Shown here: piece by piece, positions 39,598 to 48,825 of the stretch
How the letters are laid out: each line of letters starts with the position of its first letter
Position numbering within the stretch: position 1 is the first letter of the stretch
Assembly (NCBI RefSeq): GCF_023736115.1
Contig: NZ_JAKQZC010000004.1
Span: 186,001 to 250,000 of the forward strand
DNA length: 64,000 bases
Reading direction: 5' to 3'
From: Salinicola avicenniae
GTDB lineage: Bacteria; Pseudomonadota; Gammaproteobacteria; Pseudomonadales; Halomonadaceae
The notes under the pieces: model-generated
Told to the model about the DNA's origin: nothing
Databases searched by the model: none
Seen by the model: the letters and a program-made list of their open reading frames with translations, nothing else
Made by a program: the position numbers and the translations under genes

Positions 39598-39742
39598 GTT
39601 CGCATATGACGGCAGCGTGGGCGCTGCCAGCGCCTACTGTCTATCAGACCGCCGCCGACAACTGCGCCTATCCGGTCGCGTCGATGGAGGCCGATACGCT
39701 GGCGATGCCGGCCGAGCTGCCGCCGGGGGTGAACTTATGAGT
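39518..39742 (+). repeat. 82-bp tandem duplication of the astD 3' end
   Basis: Bases 39518-39599 and 39661-39742 match at 78 of 82 positions by my count (offset 143). Each copy runs from the codons for the astD tail through its ATGA stop/start overlap. Between them is 61 bp of less similar sequence. The second copy places the ATGA used by astB. Confidence 0.92.
39594..39740 (+). CDS. 48-codon ORF created by the astD tail duplication
   Basis: Starts at ATGA (39594-39597) on the astD stop and ends at TGA 39738-39740 on the astB start, so it exactly bridges the two genes by coupled overlaps. Its last 25 residues ([20 protein letters not shown] then PGVNL) repeat the AstD C-terminus in the same frame; the first 23 residues have no recognised match. 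It may be a translated relic that transmits coupling to astB rather than a functional protein. Confidence 0.5.
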   Translation: MSSHMTAAWALPAPTVYQTAADNCAYPVASMEADTLAMPAELPPGVNL

Positions 39743-41104
39743 GGCGACGTCACGAGCAACGATGTGTCAGACGATGTGCTCGAGGTCAATTTCGACGGGC
39801 TGGTTGGCCCGACGCACAACTACGCCGGGCTAGCGCATGGCAACGTGGCGTCGATGCGCCACGGCGGGCTGGCATCCAACCCGCGCGAGGCCGCGTTGCA
39901 GGGTCTGGCCAAGATGAAGTCGCTGATGGATGCCGGCTATGCGCAAGGGGTATTGCCGCCGCAGCAGCGCCCGGATCTCGGCGCGCTGCGCGCACTCGGC
40001 TTCAGCGGCAGCAACGGCGAGGTACTGACGAAGGCCGCCACAGAGGCGCCGCAGATCCTGCGCGCCGTCTGCTCGGCCTCGAGCATGTGGACCGCGAATG
40101 CCGCCACGGTGACACCGAGCGTCGATGCACCGGACGGTCGCGTGCATATCACGCCGGCCAATCTGCAATCGAGCTTCCATCGCTACCTGGAACCCGACAC
40201 CACCGGCCGCGTGCTGCAGGCGATCTTCCGTGATGAACGCCACTTTGCGCATCATCCGGTGTTGCCGGCGACGCCGGCCTTCTCCGACGAGGGCGCGGCC
40301 AACCATACCCGGCTTGCGGCCGAGCACGGTGATAGCGGCGTGCATCTTTACGTGTACGGTCGCCAGGCCTTCGGCGGCGAGCGCGCGCCTCGGCGCTATC
40401 CGGCGCGTCAGACGCGGGAAGCGAGTCAGGCGGTGGCGCGTCAGCACGGCCTGAGTGAGTCACAGACCGTCTTCGCTCAGCAGCACCCTGACGCCATCGA
40501 TGCCGGCGTCTTCCACAACGACGTGATCGCGGTGGGCAACGGTCCGGTGCTGCTCTATCACGAGATGGCGTTTCTGGACGAGCAGGCGACGCTCGACGAG
40601 CTGCGCCGAAAAATGGCGACGCCGCTGATTCCGGTACGGGTGCCGGTCGAGGCGATTCCGCTCGAAGATGTCGTTTCGACCTATCTCTTCAACTCGCAGC
40701 TGCTGACCAATCCCGATGGCAGCATGACGTTGGTGGTACCGGGCGAGTGTCAGGAGCACGAGCGTGTCTGGCGGGTGATACAGGATCTGCTGCTGGCAGG
40801 CTACAACCCGATCAGCGACGTGGTGGTCAAGGACGTCAAGCAGAGCATGCGCAACGGGGGCGGCCCCGCCTGTCTGCGTTTGCGGGTGGCGCTGAACGCG
40901 ACAGAGCGTCGCTCGCTCGGCGCTCGTGTGCTGCTCGACGAAGCCCTGCACGCTGATCTGACCCAATGGGTCGAGCGTCACTACCGCGACCGGCTCACGC
41001 CAGAGGATCTGGCCGATCCGCAGCTCGTCGACGAGACGCTGGCGGCGCTCGATGATCTGACGCGCCGCCTCGGTATCGGCAATGTCTATCCCTTTCAGCG
41101 CTAG
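39737..41104 (+). CDS. astB: N-succinylarginine dihydrolase
   Basis: 455 residues; hydrolyses succinylarginine to succinylornithine, CO2 and ammonia. Family marks: [21 protein letters not shown] at the start (split at 20 residues), [24 protein letters not shown] and [21 protein letters not shown] with the catalytic Cys/His residues. The start ATG 39737 lies in the second copy of the duplicated ATGA. astE is not in the window. Confidence 0.95.
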   Translation: MSGDVTSNDVSDDVLEVNFDGLVGPTHNYAGLAHGNVASMRHGGLASNPREAALQGLAKMKSLMDAGYAQGVLPPQQRPDLGALRALGFSGSNGEVLTKAATEAPQILRAVCSASSMWTANAATVTPSVDAPDGRVHITPANLQSSFHRYLEPDTTGRVLQAIFRDERHFAHHPVLPATPAFSDEGAANHTRLAAEHGDSGVHLYVYGRQAFGGERAPRRYPARQTREASQAVARQHGLSESQTVFAQQHPDAIDAGVFHNDVIAVGNGPVLLYHEMAFLDEQATLDELRRKMATPLIPVRVPVEAIPLEDVVSTYLFNSQLLTNPDGSMTLVVPGECQEHERVWRVIQDLLLAGYNPISDVVVKDVKQSMRNGGGPACLRLRVALNATERRSLGARVLLDEALHADLTQWVERHYRDRLTPEDLADPQLVDETLAALDDLTRRLGIGNVYPFQR

Positions 41105-41217
41105 CGCGGGAAAGTTCGATGCCCTGAGGCCCTGGCGCTAGGACTTTTGGATGTCGTCGCTCGCCGGGCGCGCGAGCGGCCGACTGGCGGCTGGCGATCG
41201 TTGGAGTACCGGCCGAC

Positions 41218-42414
41218 TCACGCGGCTTCCAGCCTGACCATTTTCGGCCGGCCGATCAGGACACCGGCCACGCTCTGGGCTGCCAGCAGTACCAGCAGAA
41301 AGATCAGCGATGGCTGCCAGCTCCCGCTCAGTCCATGCAGGGCGCCGAACAGCAGCGGGCCGCACGCCGCCAGCAGGTAGCCCAGGCTCTGAGACATGCC
41401 CGACAGCATCGCGGCATGCTGCGGCGCCCGCGTGCGCATCACGATCATCGTCAGCGCGAAGCTGAAACTGCCGCCCTGGCCGGCGCCGAGCAGCACCGCC
41501 CACAGAATCGGCGCCGCCGTTGACGCCAGCAAGAGACCCAGCAGGGCGATACCGATCAGCACGCAGAGTGCCAGCACCAGCAGGCTGTGGTGCGTCAGGC
41601 GTGAGGCAAGTCGCGCAATGAAATAGCTCGCCGGAATGCTGGTCAGGTTGGTCATCGACAGCATCAGGCCGGCCGTGGAGGGCGCCACGCCGGCATCCGT
41701 CGCCACCGCCGGTATCCAGGTCTGCAGCGTGTAGAAGCTCAGCGACTGCGCCCCCATGAACAGCGTCAGCGTCCACGCCACCGGGCTCCTGAACAGCTGG
41801 CGCATCGGCGGTCGACGGCCGGTCTCGGCCTCGCCGCCGGTCAGCCGCAGGGCCACTTTCCACCACAGCAGTGCCGACGCGACTCCCACCCCCGCCCAGA
41901 GCCAGATTGGCGTCGACCAGCTACCCGAAAGCTTCATCAGCGGAATGGCCGTGCCGGCGCTGACCGTCGCGCCGACCCCCATCATCACCGTATAGAGCCC
42001 CATCGTGCGACCGAGCCGATCACCGCGATCGCGCTTGACCAGACTCGGCATGAAAACGTTGCCGAAAGCGATGCCGAGCCCGGCGCAGAACGTACCGGCG
42101 AGCATCACCGCCACGCTTTCTACCCCGCGCAGCAGCCCACCCAGGGCGATCAGGGTGATGGCGCAGGCGATGGCGCGGTCGAGCCCGACGCGATCGGCGA
42201 AGCCCGGTGCCAGCGGCGAGAGCAGGCCGAAGCAGAGAATCATGCCGGTGGTGAAGAGACTCGCCGTGCCTGCGCCGATGGCGAGCGTCGACATGATCGG
42301 CTCGAGCACCGGTCCAAGCACGACGATCGGCGCGCGCAGGTTTATGGCGGCGAGGCCGAAGGCCACGAGCCACAGCCAGGCAGGGAGCGGTGCACGGTTG
42401 GGCGATGTCGACAT
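41218..42414 (-). CDS. MFS transporter, CynX/NimT (cyanate permease-like) family
   Basis: 398 residues with about twelve hydrophobic segments. The N-terminus WLWLVAFGLAAINLRAPIVVLGP and GLYTVMMGVGA are typical of the CynX/NimT subfamily. Substrate unknown. Start at ATG 42414; a longer open frame upstream has no transporter-like sequence. Decayed pieces of a close paralogue lie at 59,012-59,290. Confidence 0.88.
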   Translation of the reverse strand: MSTSPNRAPLPAWLWLVAFGLAAINLRAPIVVLGPVLEPIMSTLAIGAGTASLFTTGMILCFGLLSPLAPGFADRVGLDRAIACAITLIALGGLLRGVESVAVMLAGTFCAGLGIAFGNVFMPSLVKRDRGDRLGRTMGLYTVMMGVGATVSAGTAIPLMKLSGSWSTPIWLWAGVGVASALLWWKVALRLTGGEAETGRRPPMRQLFRSPVAWTLTLFMGAQSLSFYTLQTWIPAVATDAGVAPSTAGLMLSMTNLTSIPASYFIARLASRLTHHSLLVLALCVLIGIALLGLLLASTAAPILWAVLLGAGQGGSFSFALTMIVMRTRAPQHAAMLSGMSQSLGYLLAACGPLLFGALHGLSGSWQPSLIFLLVLLAAQSVAGVLIGRPKMVRLEAA

Positions 42415-42709
42415 GGCAAAAGTCCCCGAAAATCGAGGGGCTAGCTTAACACCGATGGCCGGTGAGCCGGCGTTGCATCGCGCGATTGGTGCCGGGGTGT
42501 CGCGTCGAGTTCGGAGTGTGTCGATCGCATCCAGGCGCAGGGAGGGCGGGCCGTTACCCGTAGCCGGGGTAAGGAAGAAAGGGGCCGGTGGGCACCGGGG
42601 CGGGTTCAACATCTTCTGGGCAAGCAAGGTACGATTCAGACATTGCTTAATCATAAGCTCGCCTGCGCTACGCTGAGAGACGAGGCGCGAACGACATGAG
42701 GAGCCCGCC
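42415..42709. other. Intergenic region between the MFS gene and the hybrid kinase gene
   Basis: 295 bases between divergent genes. Near the MFS start is an imperfect repeat CCCC-GAAAAT-CGAGGGG. Near 42645-42658 GCTTA-ATCA-TAAGC forms a small palindrome about 50 bases before the kinase. No clear promoter boxes could be assigned. Confidence 0.45.
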
Positions 42710-44842
42710 GTGGCGACACCCCCTGATAGCGCATCCGCCAAGGCGCGGATCGAGCGTCTGACACGCCGGCTGCAGCGCTCAGAAGCCGCACGAGAAGAGG
42801 CGGAGGCGATTCTCGAGCGGCGTAGCCGGGAGCTGCTGCAGGCCAACGAGCAGCTGATGGAGCGCGAGTCCGATCTGCGTGCCAGGCTGGAGCGCGAGAC
42901 GCAGCATCTGATTCGCGCGCAACGCACGGCGAGAATGGCCACCTTTCACCGCTATCGCGGCAGCCGGCTGGCGGCATCACCCGCCTTCAACAGCCTCCTG
43001 GGGATCAGCACCGAGGCCAAGCCCAGTGAGCAAACGCTATGGGAGGCCATCCACCCCTTCGATCGCGACAAGATACATCGCGCGGAAGCCGAGTTCTATC
43101 AATCCGCGGCAGCGGGAATAGACCATGAGTACGACTGTCGCATTCTGCGTGATGGCGAGGTTCGCTGGATACGCTGGATCATTCGCAAGGAAGTCGACGA
43201 CCAGGGTCGTTTCGTGTCGTTCATCGGGGCGGTGCAGGACATCACCGAGCAGCGCACCTCGGAGCGCCGGGCGCGAGCCCTGGCGCTGGTCGCCGAGCGG
43301 CGGGTCAGGCAGTTGACCCGGCTCAGCGACGCCCTGCGCGAGAGTCGCCGTGCCGCCGAAGCGGCGCTGCGGGTCAAGGCCGACTTTCTCGCCGCCATCA
43401 GCCACGACATCCGTACGCCGCTGAACGGCATCCTGGGCATGCTGGATCTGCTCTCGCTGGACGCCTTGCGTGTCGATCAGCGCGAGCGGCTCGGCATCGC
43501 CCAGGATGCCGCCAACCAGCTGCATCGCTATATCGAAGATATCGTCGACATGGCGCAGGCCGAAGAGGGCGCGCTGGAGTACTGGCCGCGGCGGGTGGAT
43601 ATCCACCGGCAGCTCGAGGATGTCATCCGTTTCTGGCAGGGCGGCGGACGCTCCGGGCCGACGCCGGCACTCGAGCTGGAGACAGCGTCGGCGACGGAGC
43701 TCACGCTGGTTACCGACCCGGTGCGCTTGCGCCAGATCCTCAATGTCTATATCGAGCGGCTGGCGGAACGGGGCATGCCGATTCGGATTGGCACCCAGCG
43801 GCGATCGGGGCGGTTGGATATCCGGCTCTCCTGCCCGGGGGACGAACAGGACCCTCTGGCGGCCGACCCGCGTCGGTGGGCGCTGCTGCAGCGTCTGGCA
43901 ACCACGATCGGGGCCCAGATACGGCCGCTGAACGTCCGGGCACGCGCCGGCGTCGTGCTGTCGCTGCCGCTGGCGGCTGACGAGGCGTCGCCCGGCGTGG
44001 CGTATGACGTCTCCGGCGTGCAAGAGACTGCTGGCCCCCGGCTCGATCGCGACGAGCCTCGGGTACTCGTCGTCGATGACATCGAGACCAACCGTGTCGT
44101 GCTGACCCAGCTGCTGCAGGTCATGGGTTACGTCAGCGACATCGCCTGTGATGGCGACGAGGCCGTGGAAAAGGTGCTGGACGGGGACGTTGCGTACGAC
44201 GCCGTGCTGATGGACCTGCGCATGCCGCGCATGTCCGGGGAGGAAGCGGTGGCGTGCATTCGCTCGACGGCGGATCCGCGATGGCAGCGTCTACCCATCG
44301 TCGCGGTCACTGCGCATGCCAACCGGGAAGAACTCGCCGGGTTACGGGCACGCGGGTTCACCGAGGCGATGACCAAGCCGGTCGATCGTCAGCGGCTCTC
44401 TGCGGTGCTGCGGCGCGTGCTCGATACCGCGTCGCTCGACGGGGCAAGCGACGTCGAGGCGCTGCCCGACGCGACGGCACGGGCGCAGGATGAAGCGCTA
44501 CCGGCCCCGATCGAGCCCGACTATTTTCGTACCCTGTTCAAACCGCTGCCCGCATCGCGGCGTGATCTGCTGCTGAAGGTGGCGATCGATGATTTCGAAA
44601 GGTTGATACAGGAGCTGGAGGCCGGTCACGCGCACGACAGCGCGGATGAGATCGAACGGGCCGCGCATAGTCTCAAGGGGGTGTCGGGTAACTTCGGCGC
44701 CTTCTCGCTGATGGCGGCAGTCGAGGCCTATCGGGCGCTGCCGCCTGAGGCCGCGGCGGCCCGCCTGCCGGCCCTGCGCGAACAGGTCGCGGGCGTGATC
44801 GACCACGCCCGCGACCTGTTCGCCAGTCTGGATTCGGATTGA
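42710..44842 (+). CDS. Hybrid histidine kinase-like protein with receiver and HPt domains, degenerate ATPase domain
   Basis: 710 residues. Order: coiled coil (about 5-70), a PAS domain (about 75-185), HisKA with the phosphoacceptor in AAISHDIRTPLNGILGMLDLL (His232), a C-terminal ATPase-like region, a receiver (VLVVDDIETNR...LMDLRMPRMSG, Asp502) and an HPt domain (AAHSLKGVSGNFGA, His653). No transmembrane segment is seen. In the ATPase region the N box reads LNVYIERLAERG and the G1 and G2 boxes cannot be found, so ATP binding is unlikely. GTG start with GGAG upstream. It borders the exopolysaccharide genes and could pass phosphate, via its HPt, to the LuxO-like regulator at 55.9 kb; that link is inferred. 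Confidence 0.88.
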   Translation: MATPPDSASAKARIERLTRRLQRSEAAREEAEAILERRSRELLQANEQLMERESDLRARLERETQHLIRAQRTARMATFHRYRGSRLAASPAFNSLLGISTEAKPSEQTLWEAIHPFDRDKIHRAEAEFYQSAAAGIDHEYDCRILRDGEVRWIRWIIRKEVDDQGRFVSFIGAVQDITEQRTSERRARALALVAERRVRQLTRLSDALRESRRAAEAALRVKADFLAAISHDIRTPLNGILGMLDLLSLDALRVDQRERLGIAQDAANQLHRYIEDIVDMAQAEEGALEYWPRRVDIHRQLEDVIRFWQGGGRSGPTPALELETASATELTLVTDPVRLRQILNVYIERLAERGMPIRIGTQRRSGRLDIRLSCPGDEQDPLAADPRRWALLQRLATTIGAQIRPLNVRARAGVVLSLPLAADEASPGVAYDVSGVQETAGPRLDRDEPRVLVVDDIETNRVVLTQLLQVMGYVSDIACDGDEAVEKVLDGDVAYDAVLMDLRMPRMSGEEAVACIRSTADPRWQRLPIVAVTAHANREELAGLRARGFTEAMTKPVDRQRLSAVLRRVLDTASLDGASDVEALPDATARAQDEALPAPIEPDYFRTLFKPLPASRRDLLLKVAIDDFERLIQELEAGHAHDSADEIERAAHSLKGVSGNFGAFSLMAAVEAYRALPPEAAAARLPALREQVAGVIDHARDLFASLDSD

Positions 44843-44866
44843 GCGGCTGCGCTCCCGGTCAGCGTC

Positions 44867-46282
44867 TCAGTAGGCGCCGCGACGGCTGAGAACGGCGGGG
44901 ACCGTGCGCAGCATCAGCCCGAAGTCGCGAAGGATGCTGCGGCTTTGCAGGTAGTCGATGTCCATGACGACCTGCTGCTCGAACGGAATGTCGGCGCGGC
45001 CCGAGACCTGCCAGGTGCAGGTGATGCCGGGTTTGCCGCCCAGGCGCTGCCAGCTGGCGTCGCGGTAGGTGACGACTTCGTCCGGCAGCGCGGGGCGCGG
45101 GCCGACGATCGACATCTCGCCGCGCAGCACATTGATCAGTTGCGGCAGCTCGTCGAGTGAGGTCTTGCGCAGCCAGGCGCCCACGCGGGTGATGCGCGGA
45201 TCGCGTTTCATCTTGAAGCAGACGCCGTCACGTTCGCTGCGGGCGAGCAGCTCGGCGCGACGCGCCTCGGCATCCCGCACCATGGAGCGGAACTTCAGCA
45301 TCATGAAGGGCTTGCCGTTGGCGCCGATACGGCGCTGGCGGAACAGCGCCGGGCCGCGATCCTCGGTGCGGATGGCCAGCGAGATGAGCGCGAACAGCGG
45401 GGCGAGTACCAGCAGCGCGGAACCGGCGATCGTCACGTCCACCAGACGCTTGAGCGCGGCATGGAAGCGGGTGCGGGCGAGGCGTGCCTGCAGTCCGGCC
45501 AGGGTGGCGTGCGCGAGGAAGGTCACGTTGCCGACGAGGTAACGCTGGGCCAGGCGGCGGGGCTCCTGGGCCAGGCGCCATACCCACTCGCAGCCGCAGC
45601 GGCGTACCCAGGCCGGGGCGCGAGTGACATTGTCGGCGTAGTAGTCGAACAGGCCGCCGACACCCAGCACGACGGGGACCCGCAGATGGTGGCGGTTCTC
45701 GGCGATCCAATTCTCCTGAACCGGCACGCCGAAGCCCACGAACAGCAGGTCCGGTTTTGCCCGATTGATGCGCGAGATCAGAAGCTCCGTCTCCTCGGCC
45801 GCGAAGAAGCCGTGCTGGGTGCCCGCGACGTTCAGCCCCGGATAGCGCTGCTGCATGGCGTCGGCGGCTCGGGCCGCGGTGCCCGGGCTGCCACCCAGCA
45901 GGTAGATAGAGAGTCCCTGAGTGGCGGCGCTTTCGCACAGGGCCGGGAACAGGTCAGTGCCGTTGAGATTGTCGCCCAGCGGCGCGCCGGCCAGCTTGGA
46001 GGCGATGCGAATGCCCGAGCCATCCGGCAGCAGCAGGTCGGTATGGGCCAGGCTCTCGCGATACTGCGCATCGCGGCGGGCCACGTTGACACAGTGCGCG
46101 TTGATGAAGTTGATCGTCGTCGGCGTGCCCTGAGCGGCACGCTCGATGATGGCGGTAACGGCTGCCTGCCGCGAGGCCGCCACCAGCGGCATGCCGAACA
46201 GGGGCGTGGTCTCCAGCGTCTGCTGCGGGGCCGGTGAGGCGGAGGCGTTGGCGGTACGGATGTCGAGGTTGGCAGTGTTCAT
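44867..46282 (-). CDS. Fusion of WecG/TagA/CpsF glycosyltransferase and initiating polyprenyl-phosphate sugar-phosphate transferase
   Basis: 471 residues. Residues about 25-250 are a GT26 WecG/TagA/CpsF domain (INFINAHCVNVARRD, TDLLLPDGSGI, LNGTDLFPAL, FVGFGVPVQENWIAEN). Residues about 275-471 are a bacterial sugar transferase with one membrane helix (VDVTIAGSALLVLAPLFALI), FMMLKFRSMV, KTSLDELPQLINVLRGEMS, and VGPRPALPDE. The second half starts a repeat unit on undecaprenyl phosphate and the first would add another sugar. These are normally separate proteins. GAGA site before ATG 46282. Transcribed away from the flippase gene. Confidence 0.92.
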   Translation of the reverse strand: MNTANLDIRTANASASPAPQQTLETTPLFGMPLVAASRQAAVTAIIERAAQGTPTTINFINAHCVNVARRDAQYRESLAHTDLLLPDGSGIRIASKLAGAPLGDNLNGTDLFPALCESAATQGLSIYLLGGSPGTAARAADAMQQRYPGLNVAGTQHGFFAAEETELLISRINRAKPDLLFVGFGVPVQENWIAENRHHLRVPVVLGVGGLFDYYADNVTRAPAWVRRCGCEWVWRLAQEPRRLAQRYLVGNVTFLAHATLAGLQARLARTRFHAALKRLVDVTIAGSALLVLAPLFALISLAIRTEDRGPALFRQRRIGANGKPFMMLKFRSMVRDAEARRAELLARSERDGVCFKMKRDPRITRVGAWLRKTSLDELPQLINVLRGEMSIVGPRPALPDEVVTYRDASWQRLGGKPGITCTWQVSGRADIPFEQQVVMDIDYLQSRSILRDFGLMLRTVPAVLSRRGAY

Positions 46283-46327
46283 GGTGACTCTCCAGTGGCA
46301 AGCGAGTGAGCTATCTGGAGAAGACGT

Positions 46328-46354
46328 GTCATAAACCGTGCCAGATTTTATTTT
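46328..46354 (-). promoter_or_regulatory. Sigma-54-like promoter element for the TagA-fusion gene
   Basis: On the minus strand AAAATAAAA-N2-TGGCACGGTTT-A-TGA. TGGCACG with a GG at the right distance (ten bases) from GA gives a good -24 box and an imperfect -12 box (ATGAC instead of TTGCA). The same 23 bases recur at 49,120. About 46 bases upstream of the start codon. Confidence 0.45.
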
Positions 46355-46434
46355 GATTTATAATAAACAATTACTTGTTTTGTTTTTTTGGGGTGTCGGG
46401 CCAAGTCTTTTACAGTGCCTGGAGGCCCCGTGGG

Positions 46435-46447
46435 TTGCAGCTTGCAT
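46435..46447. promoter_or_regulatory. LuxO-type operator candidate
   Basis: TTGCA-GCT-TGCAT matches the LuxO consensus TTGCA-N3-TGCAA at 9 of 10 positions. It is followed at once by a longer inverted repeat TTGCA-N8-TGCAA (46442-46459). It lies roughly 120-140 bases from the predicted start sites of both divergent transcripts, a usual distance for a sigma-54 activator. Confidence 0.45.
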
Positions 46448-46553
46448 CGTCGAATGCAAATGGCATGTCAATTTGCGATGTCGGCGCCGAAAAACGCCAA
46501 TTCAGCCTCGGGAAAAATGGCTAATGGCTTGCCATGAAAAAGCTTTTTGGAAT

Positions 46554-46569
46554 TGGCCCGATTATTGAA
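46554..46569 (+). promoter_or_regulatory. Weak sigma-54-like promoter element for the flippase gene
   Basis: TGGCCCG-ATTA-TTGAA: the -24 GG and the -12 GA are ten bases apart. The -12 box has GA in place of GC, so this is only a candidate. It lies 47 bases before ATG 46616. Confidence 0.3.
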
Positions 46570-46615
46570 TGGGGTGGGCGAAGACTTCGAACCACAGCAC
46601 ATCACGGGGCCAGAC

Positions 46616-47899
46616 ATGAACCCATTCGCATTTCGCTCTCACCTTGCTCGTCGGGAGAACAGCCCGCTACTACGTGGCCTGGTCGCCTTCGGTAGCGCCG
46701 AGATGATCAACCGCGTCGTGCGTATCCTGGCGATCGTGGTGATCGCCCGGCAGGTGTCGCCTACCATCATGGGTGTGGCGGCACTGGCCCTGAGTCTGTT
46801 CGAAGTGGTCAGAGCGCTGGCCAACGCAGGGGTCGGCCAGCGCATTATCGCTGCCAGCGAGGATGCCCTGGCGGCCACCTGCAACACGGCCTTCAGACTG
46901 TTCTGGTGCTGGTGTGTCGGGGTCGCGGCGATTCAACTCGCCCTGGCCGGCGCTCTGCACCTCTTCGGCATGCGCGAGATTCCGCTGATGCTGGCGCTGC
47001 TTTCCGGCGTCTATCTGTTCATGCCGGCGGGCCTGGTGCAGGTGTTTCTGCTCATGCGTGAAGAGCGTTTCGGCACGATCGCGCGGATCGCCACCGTGCA
47101 GAACGTCAGCGATCACCTGCTGACGCTGCTCTTCGTTCTGATATGGCCGAGTGCCTGGGCCATCGTGCTGCCCAAGCTGGTCACCGCCCCGGTGTGGCTG
47201 GTGCTGGTGCGTCGTGCCAAACGCTGGATGCCGCAACCCGAGGCGGGGCATGTGCCCTGGCGCGCCTTCATGGGGTTCGCCGTCGGTGTCCTGATCACCG
47301 AGATGGTCAATGTCGCCCGCATCCAGCTCGACAAACTGATCGTGGGCGCCGTCTTCGGGGTCAAGGCCCTGGGTATCTACTACTTTGCGTTCAATGCCGG
47401 TCTCGGTATCACCACCTCCTTCGTGATGGCGCTGGGGCAGATCCTGTTCCCCTACATTTGCCGCGCGGATGATCTGGCGGAGCGCCGGCGCCGCTGCCAC
47501 AAGGGGCTGATGCTGGCGCTGGTGGTGTTCCTGCCGTTACTGCTGCTACAGGTGTGCCTGGCGCCCTGGTATGTACCGCTGATCTTCGGGGTGCAGTGGA
47601 CGCCGTCGGCGCCCTTGGTGTCGATACTGGGGCTCGGGGCGATGCCGATGATCTTCGCGGCGGTGGCCAGCGCCTGGTTGCGAGCGCTCGACCAGCCGGG
47701 GGTCGAGGCGATGATGAGCAGCATGGCGACGGCAGCGGCGCTGGGTGGCCTGGCGGCCTTTGCCGGCTGGGGATTGATGGCTGCCGCGGGCGCCTATGTG
47801 GCGGGGCTGGCACTGATCCTGATTCCGGGCTCGATTTGGTGTCTGAGGCAAGATGGTGGCATCGTTTCACGGATGCCGTTCAAGAGGGCTTGCGCATGA
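46616..47899 (+). CDS. Polysaccharide flippase (Wzx-like, PST family)
   Basis: 427 residues with about twelve hydrophobic segments. The N-terminus LVAFGSAEMINRVVRILAIVVIARQVSPTIMG and QLDKLIVGAVFGVKALGIYYFAF are typical of oligosaccharide flippases that move lipid-linked repeat units across the inner membrane. The start at ATG 46616 is supported by homology rather than by its weak ribosome site. Overlaps the next gene by ATGA. Confidence 0.9.
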   Translation: MNPFAFRSHLARRENSPLLRGLVAFGSAEMINRVVRILAIVVIARQVSPTIMGVAALALSLFEVVRALANAGVGQRIIAASEDALAATCNTAFRLFWCWCVGVAAIQLALAGALHLFGMREIPLMLALLSGVYLFMPAGLVQVFLLMREERFGTIARIATVQNVSDHLLTLLFVLIWPSAWAIVLPKLVTAPVWLVLVRRAKRWMPQPEAGHVPWRAFMGFAVGVLITEMVNVARIQLDKLIVGAVFGVKALGIYYFAFNAGLGITTSFVMALGQILFPYICRADDLAERRRRCHKGLMLALVVFLPLLLLQVCLAPWYVPLIFGVQWTPSAPLVSILGLGAMPMIFAAVASAWLRALDQPGVEAMMSSMATAAALGGLAAFAGWGLMAAAGAYVAGLALILIPGSIWCLRQDGGIVSRMPFKRACA

Positions 47900-48825
47900 C
47901 TCGGCCGAGGTTTTCCGTCGTGATTCCGGTCTACAACGCCGCCGACAGTATCGAGGAGACGGTCGCGAGCGTGCTGTGCCAGACGGAGCCTCACTTCGAA
48001 CTCTGGCTCATCGACGATGGCTCCACCGATGACTCTCTGGCGCGGCTGCAGGCTCTTAAGGCGCGCGACGCGCGTATTCGCGTGCTCGCCCTGGCGAATG
48101 GCGGTGTCGCCGCGGCGCGCAATGCCGGCGCGGATCGCGCTGAAGGGGAGTGGATCGCGTTTCTCGATGCCGATGACGTGTGGCATCCCACCAAGCTCGA
48201 ACGCCACTGGCAGCACCATCGCCAGGCGCCGCAGCTCGATATGAGTTTTGCCAAGATCGCTTTTCTACTCGGCGAGGGCACCGATCTGGCACGGGCGCAG
48301 ACGGTCTCAACGGTACCGCGGGAGGCCCTGACGCTCGAGGATGTCCTGGGGGAGAACCCGGTCTGCACCAGTTCCAATCTGGTCGTCAGCCGCGAGTGCT
48401 GGCGTGCCAGTGGTGGCTTTCGCCGAGGCATGCAGTACGCCGAGGATCAGGAGTGGCTGGCGCGTGTCGTCAAGCAGGGGCGCCACATTCGCGGCATGGA
48501 CGTTCTGCTGGTGGGGTATCGACTCTCGGCCGGCGGGCTGTCGGCCAATCTGCGCGCCATGTACGACGGCTGGCAGCAGCTGACGCGGGACTACGCGGCG
48601 GATTTCGATGCCGCCGCCGCGCGTGCGCTCTACTGTCGCTATCTGGCACGCCGGGCGCTGCGCGCGGGGAGCTCGCCCTGGCTGGCACCGCGTTTCGCGC
48701 TGGTCGGGGTGGCCAACTCGCCGCAGGCCTTCTTTCGCGATCGACGCCGGGGCCTGATGACCCTGGTGGGATCTCTGGTCAGTCCGCTGCTGCCTCGTAC
48801 CCTGCGCATGCGGCTATTCGCTTAA
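47896..48825 (+). CDS. Family 2 glycosyltransferase
   Basis: 309 residues. A GT-A fold: SVVIPVYNAADSIEETVASVL, IDDGSTDDSL, NGGVAAARNAGADRAEGEWIAFLDADDVWHP (over two stretches) with the DxD-type DADD motif, and ED-Q/EDQEWLARV as catalytic base region. Sugar and acceptor unknown. Translationally coupled to the flippase. Confidence 0.92.
   Translation: MTRPRFSVVIPVYNAADSIEETVASVLCQTEPHFELWLIDDGSTDDSLARLQALKARDARIRVLALANGGVAAARNAGADRAEGEWIAFLDADDVWHPTKLERHWQHHRQAPQLDMSFAKIAFLLGEGTDLARAQTVSTVPREALTLEDVLGENPVCTSSNLVVSRECWRASGGFRRGMQYAEDQEWLARVVKQGRHIRGMDVLLVGYRLSAGGLSANLRAMYDGWQQLTRDYAADFDAAAARALYCRYLARRALRAGSSPWLAPRFALVGVANSPQAFFRDRRRGLMTLVGSLVSPLLPRTLRMRLFA

Larger units (their letters stand above)
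46283..46615. other. AT-rich divergent regulatory region between the TagA-fusion and flippase genes
   Basis: 333 bases, notably more AT-rich than the surroundings, with a TTTTGATTTATAATAAACAA stretch and a seven-T run. It holds the candidate sigma-54-like elements and the operator described separately. No small gene or RNA is recognisable. Confidence 0.6.

Noticed and set aside
46461-46477. TGGCATG...TTTGC as a sigma-54 promoter
   Set aside because: GG and GC are eleven bases apart instead of ten; sigma-54 tolerates this poorly.
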